Source of the DNA: Bacillota bacterium
GTDB lineage: Bacteria > Bacillota > Clostridia > Christensenellales > CAG-138
Direction: 5' to 3'
Assembly (NCBI GenBank): GCA_023393045.1
Contig: JAEWMV010000223.1
Coordinates: 1 to 5,186, forward strand
Length of the DNA stretch: 5,186 bases
The translations under genes were made by a program, and so were the position numbers. The notes beneath the pieces were generated by a model, which saw only the letters and a program-made list of their open reading frames with translations, did no database searches and was not told the DNA's origin. Below are positions 1-5,186 of the stretch, in pieces. Every line of letters begins with the position of its first letter. Position 1 is the stretch's first letter.

Positions 1-437
1 AAGCCCTTGCGGTTCATGATGGCGTCGATGCCCACCGTGTGCGCGTCGGTTCCCGTGGACGCGCCGACCACAACCACCTTGCGGCCGATGTTCTTCTGGA
101 TGAATTCGTTGACCTCCTCCATCCCCATGGTGTCGGTCTCCACCGCCTGCACGTGGATGTTCGTATAGTCCACGCTGTGCGCGCACGAGCCGTATACCAC
201 ATAAAAAGTATATTCTTTGTCCAGCGGCCGCGCAAGCGCGACGGAAGGCTCCGGGAAGCCCATGAGCTTGGCGAGCTGGCGCGCGGCCTCCTGCCCTTTG
301 TCGTCGTTCTTGACGGGGAGGGTGAAGCTCATCTGCACCTTGCCGTCGTTCATCGTATCCCCGTAGGGACGCAGCTTTGTCAAATCGAGCGTCTTGTCAA
401 AATCGCTCTTGTGGGTGTTGTAAAGCCCGCTGCTCAT
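1..437 (-). CDS. kamE: beta-lysine 5,6-aminomutase, beta (cobalamin-binding) subunit, 3' end cut by window
   Basis: Small subunit of the adenosylcobalamin- and PLP-dependent mutase that moves the terminal amino group of beta-lysine (or D-lysine) to carbon 5; it acts in the cytoplasm as a complex with KamD. The reading frame runs from ATG at 437-435 off the window edge, giving 145 residues of an expected roughly 260. It begins MSSGLYNTHKSDFD. Residues 121-126 (VVVVGA) form the first strand of a Rossmann-like B12 domain, followed by the motif D131-A-H133-T-V-G136. This is the DXHXXG signature whose histidine is the lower cobalt ligand (base-off, His-on). Lys144 in MNRKG fits the lysine that forms the internal aldimine with PLP; His133 and Lys144 have the same numbers as I recall for the C. 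sticklandii enzyme. Its ATG overlaps the kamD TAA by one base (TAATG), so translation is probably coupled. The rest of the B12 domain lies outside the window. Confidence 0.95.
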   Translation of the reverse strand, partial: MSSGLYNTHKSDFDKTLDLTKLRPYGDTMNDGKVQMSFTLPVKNDDKGQEAARQLAKLMGFPEPSVALARPLDKEYTFYVVYGSCAHSVDYTNIHVQAVETDTMGMEEVNEFIQKNIGRKVVVVGASTGTDAHTVGIDAIMNRKG

Positions 438-1993
438 TAGAAGCGCACCCCCTTCATCAGTTCAACGAACGGGTTGAAGTAGCTTTCGTCCTTCGTGACG
501 ACCCCGTCGAGCCCCTTGCCGCCCGTGCGCGAGCGCTTGATGTCCGCGAACGTGCCGCGCTCCAGCGTGCCGAAAAGGCCGATGTTCTCCATTTCGCCGA
601 GCAAGTCTGTCGCCTTTGTAAGCACCTCGTCGGCGCGCGTCTGCATGATGCCGCCCTCCTTATAGACGAGTTCGTCCCCGAGATCGTGCATCGTGCGGAA
701 GATGTACTGCGCGTTTTCGATGGAAAGCGCGCGGTCGCTCATAAAGGGCGTGTGGATGGCCTCGGTGAGCATGCCCAGAAGATGCAGCTTCTGCTTGGTG
801 AGTATTGTGACGATGTTAAAGAGCGCGTCCTGCACATGCCCGCGGAAGATGTTGCCCGTCATGAACTTGGTGGGCGGCATGTACTTCAAGGGCGCGTTGG
901 GGAAAATCTCCCTGGCCATCTGCGCCTGCGCAAGCTCATAGAGGAAGCCGTTTTCCACATCGGGCGCAATCTCAAAGGCGTGGCCCAAACCCATCTGCTC
1001 CTCCGGCAGCCCCGCGCAGAGCGCGAACTGCTCGTTGAGGAACTGGCTTGCGAGCACCGTGTGCGCCTCCTCCACCGCGTCCGCCGTAGTGAGGTAATTG
1101 TCCTCGCCCGTGTTGATGATGACGCCCGCAAAGGAGTTGATCACGCGCGAGAAGAACTGGTCCACGATGGTGCGCTGGGGGTTGATGTCGCGAAAGAGTA
1201 TGCCGTAGAGCGCGTCGTTTAGCATCACGTCGAGGCGCTCGAGCGCGCCCATGGCCGCAATTTCCGGCATGCACAGGCCCGAGCAGTAGTTGCACAGCCT
1301 GATGTAGCGGTGCTCCTCCTCGCCCACCTCGTCGAGCGCGGCGCGCATGAGGCGGAAGTTCTCCTGTGTGGCGTAGGTGCCGCCAAAGCCCTCCGTCGTG
1401 GCGCCGTAGGGCACATAGTCAAGCAGGGACTGGCCCGTCGTGCGGATGACGGCGATGATGTCCGCGCCCTGCTTGGCGGCGGCCTTCGCCTGCACAATGT
1501 CCTCATAGATGTTGCCCGTGGCGACGATGACGTAGAGGTAGGGGTCGGTCTTATCGCCGAACTCGTTGAGATAAGCGCGGCGCTTCCCCACGTTTTCGCG
1601 TATGCGCGCGACGGCGGCCTCAGCGACCGGCATGATCGCCACCCTGATCTCCTCTTCGGTGCGCGCCGGGAAGCGCGAAAGGTCGATTTCGCCGCGGTCT
1701 ATTCCCTCGGCGATCTGCTGTGGGTCAAGCCCGGTCTCCAACATGGCGCGTCCGATGTAGTACGACGCGCCGCCCGCCAATATGCCCTTGTCCTTGAGGT
1801 GATCCACCACCACGTTGGGCAGGGGAACCTCCACCTCGTTCACGCCGTCTATGCCAAGCAGCCGGCATACCGCGCGCTCGACGGTGACGGTGGTGTGGAC
1901 GTCTATAAAGCGCTGCGTGTCCGCGGCGATGGAGGCCGCGCTCGCGCGCGCCTTGTCCACAAGGGAGCGGTTTAAATTCAGTTTGCTCTGCAT
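437..1993 (-). CDS. kamD: beta-lysine 5,6-aminomutase, alpha (PLP/substrate-binding) subunit
   Basis: Large subunit of beta-lysine 5,6-aminomutase, converting L-beta-lysine to L-erythro-3,5-diaminohexanoate (and D-lysine to 2,5-diaminohexanoate) together with KamE. It is 518 residues long, the normal length for the family. Residues recalled as functional in C. sticklandii occur at the same positions here: Arg184 and Ser189 (PLP phosphate), Ser238, Tyr263 (stacks on PLP), Arg268, Asp298 and Lys370 (substrate carboxylate/amine contacts). Other recognisable stretches are YVPYGATTEGFGGTYATQEN (193-212), NYCSGLCMPEIAAMG (235-249) and PPTKFMTGNIFRGH (373-386). The ATG at 1993-1991 is preceded by GGAGG six bases upstream. 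It lies 70 bases after kamA, with a hairpin between them, and overlaps kamE by one base. No frameshift or missing catalytic residue is seen. The equal numbering implies almost no insertions or deletions against the characterised enzyme over the core. Confidence 0.97.
   Translation of the reverse strand: MQSKLNLNRSLVDKARASAASIAADTQRFIDVHTTVTVERAVCRLLGIDGVNEVEVPLPNVVVDHLKDKGILAGGASYYIGRAMLETGLDPQQIAEGIDRGEIDLSRFPARTEEEIRVAIMPVAEAAVARIRENVGKRRAYLNEFGDKTDPYLYVIVATGNIYEDIVQAKAAAKQGADIIAVIRTTGQSLLDYVPYGATTEGFGGTYATQENFRLMRAALDEVGEEEHRYIRLCNYCSGLCMPEIAAMGALERLDVMLNDALYGILFRDINPQRTIVDQFFSRVINSFAGVIINTGEDNYLTTADAVEEAHTVLASQFLNEQFALCAGLPEEQMGLGHAFEIAPDVENGFLYELAQAQMAREIFPNAPLKYMPPTKFMTGNIFRGHVQDALFNIVTILTKQKLHLLGMLTEAIHTPFMSDRALSIENAQYIFRTMHDLGDELVYKEGGIMQTRADEVLTKATDLLGEMENIGLFGTLERGTFADIKRSRTGGKGLDGVVTKDESYFNPFVELMKGVRF
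448..454 (-). promoter_or_regulatory. ribosome binding site of kamE, inside kamD
   Basis: AAGGGGG on the minus strand, ten bases before the kamE ATG and lying within the last codons of kamD. It is weaker than the AGGAGG-type sites of the other genes, which fits translation of kamE mainly by ribosomes finishing kamD. Confidence 0.6.
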
Positions 1994-1999
1994 GGGTGT

Positions 2000-2004
2000 C
2001 CTCC
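2000..2004 (-). promoter_or_regulatory. ribosome binding site of kamD
   Basis: GGAGG on the minus strand, six bases before the kamD ATG. It supports that start and lies 14 bases downstream of the intergenic hairpin at 2019-2051, so it should stay accessible when the hairpin forms. Confidence 0.85.
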
Positions 2005-2018
2005 GTCTGGGTATGTTT

Positions 2019-2051
2019 CGCAGGGAAACGGTTTTGACCCGTTTCCCCGCG
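2019..2051 (-). promoter_or_regulatory. kamA-kamD intergenic hairpin without U-tract
   Basis: Perfect nine-base inverted repeat: GGGAAACGG (2023-2031) against CCGTTTCCC (2039-2047), with a seven-base loop. After one mismatch (2022/2048) it extends by three more G-C/C-G pairs. On the transcribed strand the 3' side continues GCGAAACAT rather than a run of U, so it is not a canonical intrinsic terminator. Possible roles are an mRNA processing or stability element, or a weak attenuator that lowers kamDE relative to kamA; the role is inference. Confidence 0.6.
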
Positions 2052-2063
2052 TGTTGTGTGGCT

Positions 2064-3341
2064 TTACTTCTTTTCCTGCTTCTGCCGGTCTGCGTAGCGC
2101 TCCTTGCGCAGCATCTTCGTGGGCTCGAGGTACTTCTGGCCGATGCCCTGCGCGAGGCCCGCGACGCCCGTCTTGGGCTGCACCTTGGTTTTGCCCGTGC
2201 ACACGTCGCAGTGACATTCGTTCGCGTAGCACTCGGGCTCGGTGTAGGTGGTAATCACGCCTTCAAAGTTGCGCAAAATGACCTTGCGCGGGGTCTGGCT
2301 GACGACGTAGTTGGGCATGACGGGGGTCTTGCCGCCGCCGCCCGGCGCATCCACCACGAAGGTGGGCACGCAGAAGCCGCTCGTGTGGCCGCGAAGCGCC
2401 TCCATGATTTCGATGCCCTTGGAGACCGGCGTGCGGAAGTGGGAAAGCCCCAGCGAGGGGTCGCACACGTAGATGTAATACGGGCGCACGCGGATGCGCA
2501 CCAGCTCGTTGACGAGCTTGAGCATTACATGCACGCAGTCGTTGACGCCCGCGAGCAGCACGCTCTGATTGCCAAGCGGTATCCCGGCGTCCGCGAGCAT
2601 GGCGCAGGCCTTGGCGGCTTCCTCGGTGATCTCCCTGGGGTTGTTGAAATGCGTGTTGAGCCACACGGGATGGTATTTCTTCAACATGTCGCACAGGCGC
2701 TGCGTAATGCGCTGGGGCATCACGACCGGCGTGCGGGAGCCCAGGCGCACGATTTCAACGTGCGGAATCTTCCTGATCTCGCTGATGATGTACTCGAGCA
2801 TGTCGTCGCTGACCATCAGGCAGTCGCCGCCAGAAAGCAGCACGTCGCGCACCTCGGGATGATGGCGGACGTAGTCGATGCACCTGTCGATCTGCGCCTT
2901 GGGGACGGACGCGTCGTTCTGGCCCGCGAAGCGGCGGCGCGTGCAGTGGCGGCAGTACATAGAGCACTGGTCGGTGATGAGCAAAAGCACCCTGTCGGGA
3001 TACCTGTGCGTAAGCCCCGGGCAGGGGGAATCGATGTCCTCGTGCAGGGGGTCGGCGTCCTCATAGGGCGCAAACATGATTTCGTTCTCAGTGGGGATGG
3101 CCTGCTTGCGGATGGGGTCGAACGGGTCGTTGAGGTCGATGAGCGAAAGGTAATAGGGCGTGATCGCCATGCGCAGCTTGCCCAGCGTGGCCTTGATGCC
3201 GTCCTCCTCCTCGGGGGTGAGCACGATGTACTTCTTCAGATCCTCAAGCGTCTCGATACGGTTTTCGACCTGCCAATGCCAATCGTTCCACTTCTCGGCG
3301 GGCACGTCGAGGAAAAGTCCGTTTTCTCTGCTCTTTCTCAT
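2064..3341 (-). CDS. kamA: L-lysine 2,3-aminomutase (radical SAM, PLP)
   Basis: First step of lysine fermentation: interconverts L-lysine and L-beta-lysine using a [4Fe-4S] cluster, S-adenosylmethionine and PLP; oxygen-sensitive, cytoplasmic. It is 425 residues, close to the clostridial enzyme (about 416) and much longer than the EF-P-modifying paralogue EpmB/YjeK (about 340). The radical-SAM motif is C126-SMY-C130-RH-C133. Arg135 follows as the likely substrate carboxylate contact. PGGGGK (333-338) carries the PLP lysine Lys338. Asp294 and Asp331 match the pair that binds the lysine epsilon-amine and selects lysine. Cys269, Cys376, Cys378 and Cys381 match the intersubunit zinc site. All are one higher than the C. 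subterminale numbers I recall. Start ATG 3341-3339 has AAGGAG seven bases upstream, and the N-terminus (KWNDWHWQVENRI) is typical. The C-terminal tail is rich in Lys, Arg and Gln. It lies between kdd and kamD, with a hairpin in each flanking gap. Confidence 0.97.
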   Translation of the reverse strand: MRKSRENGLFLDVPAEKWNDWHWQVENRIETLEDLKKYIVLTPEEEDGIKATLGKLRMAITPYYLSLIDLNDPFDPIRKQAIPTENEIMFAPYEDADPLHEDIDSPCPGLTHRYPDRVLLLITDQCSMYCRHCTRRRFAGQNDASVPKAQIDRCIDYVRHHPEVRDVLLSGGDCLMVSDDMLEYIISEIRKIPHVEIVRLGSRTPVVMPQRITQRLCDMLKKYHPVWLNTHFNNPREITEEAAKACAMLADAGIPLGNQSVLLAGVNDCVHVMLKLVNELVRIRVRPYYIYVCDPSLGLSHFRTPVSKGIEIMEALRGHTSGFCVPTFVVDAPGGGGKTPVMPNYVVSQTPRKVILRNFEGVITTYTEPECYANECHCDVCTGKTKVQPKTGVAGLAQGIGQKYLEPTKMLRKERYADRQKQEKK

Positions 3342-3348
3342 GGTTCTT

Positions 3349-3354
3349 CTCCTT
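3349..3354 (-). promoter_or_regulatory. ribosome binding site of kamA
   Basis: AAGGAG on the minus strand, seven bases before the kamA ATG, inside an A-rich leader. It confirms the chosen start. Confidence 0.85.
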
Positions 3355-3378
3355 TTTATGGAATATGTCAGCGTTTTT

Positions 3379-3420
3379 TAATGCGGACGGGCGGATGAAT
3401 CATCCGCCCCATCCGCGTTA
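3379..3420 (-). promoter_or_regulatory. kdd-kamA intergenic hairpin without U-tract
   Basis: Nine-base inverted repeat GGGCGGATG (3389-3397) against CATCCGCCC (3401-3409) with a three-base loop. After a small asymmetric internal loop (3388 against 3410-3411) comes a second helix, GCGGA (3383-3387) with TCCGC (3412-3416), and then a few A-U pairs. It starts 14 bases after the kdd stop. Downstream on the transcribed strand is a run of A, not U, so it is not a classic terminator in this direction. In the plus direction it is followed by CAAGGGG, so it is not one there either. A stability or processing role at the kdd 3' end is plausible but unproven. Confidence 0.65.
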
Positions 3421-3433
3421 CAAGGGGTAAGCT

Positions 3434-4474
3434 TTAGCAATACTTCTCGTCGAAGAGCTTGCGCAGTTTGGGGTTCTCACGCAGCACGTTGAGGGTGATT
3501 TCCGCGTGGTCCTTCGCGTAGCCGTTGCCGACGATCATCGTGACGTCCTTGCCGATGCCCTCCGCGCCCAGCGCGGCCTTGGTGAAGCTCGTCGCCATGG
3601 AAAAGAAGTAGACGATGCCGAGATCCTTCACGGGGAGGATGGCGCTCATCTCGCAGCTTTCAATGTTGACGCAGCTGATGGACACGTCATACTCTTTGCC
3701 GCCGTTGGCCGCAAGGGCGGCCTCGAGCACCGCGACGGGCTCCGTGGCGGAGGCGACGATGACCTTGTTGTACACGCCAAGCTCCATGAGCGCGTCAACC
3801 TGCTTGGGGTTCCTCACCACGCCCACGACGTTGCCGCTTTTGCCGACCTTCTTCATGGCCTCATAGCCGCAAAGAACGCCGCTCTTGCCGTTTGCGCCGA
3901 GGATGAGCACGCTGTCCCCCTCCTTGGGGAGCTTGCGGGCCTGCGCGGGCGCGCCCGCCACGTCGAGCGCGGCGAGGGCGAGGGGTTCGCTCATGTCGTC
4001 GGGCAGCTTGGCGTAGATGCCGCTCTCAAAGAGGACGGCTTTGCCTTCGATGTCCACGCGGTCGATGTCCTTGTGGATGGCCTTGATCTTGTCGATGCGA
4101 AGCGGGGTCAAAGAGAGGGAAACGAGGGAGGCGATCTTGTCGCCGACCTTCAAATCGCGGTCCTTGAGGTCCTCGCCGATGTAGCTGATGCGGCCGATGA
4201 ACATGCCGCCGCTGCCGGTGACGGGGTTCTGCTGCTTGCCGCGCTCCGCGACGATTCCCAGAATCATCTCGCCGATCTTCTTCTCGTCGCCGCCGCAGGC
4301 TTCCTCGATCTGCGTGAAGGAGGCGGAGTCGATGTTGAGGGAGATGACGTCGCACATGATCTCGTTGGAATAGAGCTTGGTCATGTCGTTGTCGATCTTG
4401 TACGCCGCCTGGGTGAGAACGCCCTTGGGCTCGATGACGCGGTGGGTGCCGTATTTGTTGCCTTTCATTGCCAT
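3434..4474 (-). CDS. kdd: L-erythro-3,5-diaminohexanoate dehydrogenase
   Basis: Third pathway step: NAD(P)+-dependent oxidative deamination of L-erythro-3,5-diaminohexanoate to 5-amino-3-oxohexanoate plus ammonia. It is 346 residues, the usual family length. The layout is that of a divergent medium-chain dehydrogenase. An N-terminal catalytic half includes GSGGMFIGRISYIG (87-100) and DLKVGDKIASLVSL (107-120), which resemble the GroES-like fold. A C-terminal Rossmann half has SVLILGANGKSGV (188-200), whose GxxGxxG glycines are 193, 196 and 199. Further segments are VVGVVRNPKQVDALMELG (216-233) and the C-terminal KDVTMIVGNGYAKDHAE (309-325). The start at 4474 is chosen over the in-frame ATG at 4468 because AGGAGG sits nine bases before it. 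It follows kce by 65 bases and precedes kamA by 92, and its place in the cluster strongly supports the call. General alcohol dehydrogenase is the only alternative and is much less likely. Confidence 0.95.
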   Translation of the reverse strand: MAMKGNKYGTHRVIEPKGVLTQAAYKIDNDMTKLYSNEIMCDVISLNIDSASFTQIEEACGGDEKKIGEMILGIVAERGKQQNPVTGSGGMFIGRISYIGEDLKDRDLKVGDKIASLVSLSLTPLRIDKIKAIHKDIDRVDIEGKAVLFESGIYAKLPDDMSEPLALAALDVAGAPAQARKLPKEGDSVLILGANGKSGVLCGYEAMKKVGKSGNVVGVVRNPKQVDALMELGVYNKVIVASATEPVAVLEAALAANGGKEYDVSISCVNIESCEMSAILPVKDLGIVYFFSMATSFTKAALGAEGIGKDVTMIVGNGYAKDHAEITLNVLRENPKLRKLFDEKYC

Positions 4475-4483
4475 AAAATGGTT

Positions 4484-4489
4484 CCTCCT
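4484..4489 (-). promoter_or_regulatory. ribosome binding site of kdd
   Basis: AGGAGG on the minus strand, nine bases before the ATG at 4474 and fifteen before the in-frame ATG at 4468. The spacing decides in favour of the upstream start. The surrounding kce-kdd gap is AT-rich and has no convincing promoter or terminator. Confidence 0.85.
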
Positions 4490-4539
4490 GTAAAATGTGT
4501 TTGTTTTTGTATTGTTCCGGACTTTTATTGTCCCAAAGT

Positions 4540-5186
4540 TTACTTTGCCTTAAGCGAGAGTATCGCGCGCGCCTCGGCAGGGCTTGCGATGTCGCGTCCG
4601 AGCTCGCGGGAGAGGCGCACGACCTTCTCCACCAGTTCGCCGTTGCTCTTTGCAAGCACGCCGCGGGAGAGATACAGGTTATCCTCAAAGCCCACGCGCA
4701 CGTTGCCGCCCATCACGATGGTGGGTGCTGCGAGCGTGAAGGCGCTGCGGCCCACGCCCGTCGAGGTCCAGGTCGAACCCGCGGGGATGGAGTCCACGAG
4801 CCACACGAGGTTTTTGACCGTGGCCGGCGTGCAGCCGGGCACGCCCAAAACGAAGTTGAACTGCATGGGGGCGCCGGGCACCTCGCCCTTTTTCGCCATG
4901 GTGAGAATGGTGTCAAGATGCCCCATCTCAAAGCACTCGTACTCGGGCTTGATGCCGTTTTCGATCATGCGCTTTCCAAACGCGCGCATGGTGGGCATGG
5001 TGTTTTCAAACACCTCGTCCCCGAAGTTGCAGGTGCCGCAGTCGAGCGTGGCCATCTCGGGATAAAGCTCCGTGGGCTGCAGGCGCTCCTCCGGCGTCAT
5101 GCCGGTGGCGCCGCCCGTGGAGGGAATGAGTATGGCCTCGGGCACTTCCTTTTTGACCGCGTCCATCACGACGCGAAAACGCTCCC
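4540..5186 (-). CDS. kce: 3-keto-5-aminohexanoate cleavage enzyme, 5' end cut by window
   Basis: Fourth step: Zn-dependent, Claisen-type condensation/retro-cleavage of 5-amino-3-oxohexanoate with acetyl-CoA, yielding L-3-aminobutyryl-CoA and acetoacetate (BKACE/DUF849 family). The open frame runs to the window edge and shows the last 214 residues of about 270. The GTG-ATG codons near 5169-5164 are internal (VVMDAVKK), not a start, because family-like sequence (ERFRV) continues upstream of them. Visible landmarks are IPSTGGATGMTPEER, with the Ser/Thr-Gly-Gly loop near the substrate; EMATLDCGTCNFG; KPEYECFEMGHL with its conserved glutamates; FVLGVPGCTPAT; and GGNVRVGFEDNLYLSRG. In the last one, the Arg, Glu (zinc ligand) and Asp match what I recall as R226, E230 and D231 of the Cloacimonas enzyme. 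The N-terminal HxH zinc ligands lie outside the window. It is first in the visible part of the operon and ends in TAA. Confidence 0.95.
   Translation of the reverse strand, partial: ERFRVVMDAVKKEVPEAILIPSTGGATGMTPEERLQPTELYPEMATLDCGTCNFGDEVFENTMPTMRAFGKRMIENGIKPEYECFEMGHLDTILTMAKKGEVPGAPMQFNFVLGVPGCTPATVKNLVWLVDSIPAGSTWTSTGVGRSAFTLAAPTIVMGGNVRVGFEDNLYLSRGVLAKSNGELVEKVVRLSRELGRDIASPAEARAILSLKAK

Noticed and set aside
377..1222. Plus-strand open frame of 281 codons opposite kamD
   Set aside because: It lies entirely within well-conserved kamD/kamE coding sequence on the other strand and has no recognisable product.
2064..3341. kamA as EpmB/YjeK (EF-P beta-lysylation) instead of a fermentative aminomutase
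   Set aside because: The length (425), the C-terminal zinc cysteines, the paired substrate aspartates and the neighbouring kdd/kce/kamDE genes all fit the fermentative enzyme.
1815..3398. 527-codon open frame on the plus strand across kamA and the start of kamD
   Set aside because: It is antisense to two genes with clear catalytic motifs. Its product is low in complexity (rich in Ala, Arg, Val, His, Leu) and matches no family I know. Long antisense frames arise naturally from GC-rich third positions.
4519..4533. Short inverted repeat GGAC/GTCC in the kce-kdd gap
   Set aside because: Only four base pairs around a seven-base loop with no U-tract; too weak to call a terminator or regulatory hairpin.
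4475..4539. Possible internal promoter upstream of kdd (TTGGGA, 17 bases, AATACA on the minus strand)
   Set aside because: The -10 element matches the consensus at only three of six positions, and AT-rich gaps give such matches by chance. Continuous transcription from kce is the simpler reading.
3506..5065. 519-codon open frame on the plus strand across kdd and kce
   Set aside because: Antisense shadow of kdd and kce with biased composition and no domain. It reads through an intergenic gap containing the kdd ribosome site, which a real gene would not be expected to do.
5164..5169. GTG/ATG near the window edge as the start of a short kce
   Set aside because: The frame stays open upstream with family-like residues, no ribosome site can be seen, and the family needs about 58 more N-terminal residues including the HxH zinc ligands.

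Overview
The window is a tightly packed, single-strand (minus) block of the anaerobic lysine fermentation pathway, in the order kce - kdd - kamA - kamD - kamE along transcription (high to low coordinates). The genes at both ends are cut by the window: kce lacks its N-terminus and kamE lacks its C-terminus. No RNA gene, mobile element, CRISPR array or plus-strand gene could be supported. The longest stretch without a gene is about 90 bases.

How the genes work together (family knowledge applied to clear sequence matches): KamA, a radical-SAM/PLP enzyme, turns L-lysine into L-beta-lysine. KamD plus KamE, a B12/PLP aminomutase, moves the terminal amino group to give L-erythro-3,5-diaminohexanoate. 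Kdd oxidatively deaminates this to 5-amino-3-oxohexanoate with NAD(P)+. Kce then exchanges carbons with acetyl-CoA to give L-3-aminobutyryl-CoA and acetoacetate. In known lysine fermenters these end as butyrate, acetate and ammonia. The later enzymes (3-aminobutyryl-CoA ammonia-lyase, acyl-CoA dehydrogenase, CoA transferase) are not in this window.

Catalytic and cofactor residues can be read directly in every gene. KamA has the CX3CX2C cluster motif, the PLP lysine and a four-cysteine zinc set. KamD has the active-site set at the numbering I recall for Clostridium sticklandii. KamE has the DXHXXG cobalamin motif at His133 and the PLP lysine at Lys144. The system therefore looks intact and functional as far as it is visible.

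Organism: the DNA is GC-rich with GC-rich third positions, and start codons are preceded by strong AGGAGG-type ribosome sites. Together with lysine fermentation this suggests a GC-rich anaerobic Firmicute (Clostridia, for example a gut Oscillospiraceae- or Christensenellales-type bacterium). That placement is inference only.

Most noteworthy are two strong hairpins without U-tracts, one in each gap flanking kamA (about 2019-2051 and 3379-3420). Also notable is the absence of the two extra genes (kamB/kamC) that I recall lying between kamA and kamD in Fusobacterium. I found no evidence for an undescribed system: this is a known pathway with some regulatory and organisational details worth checking.
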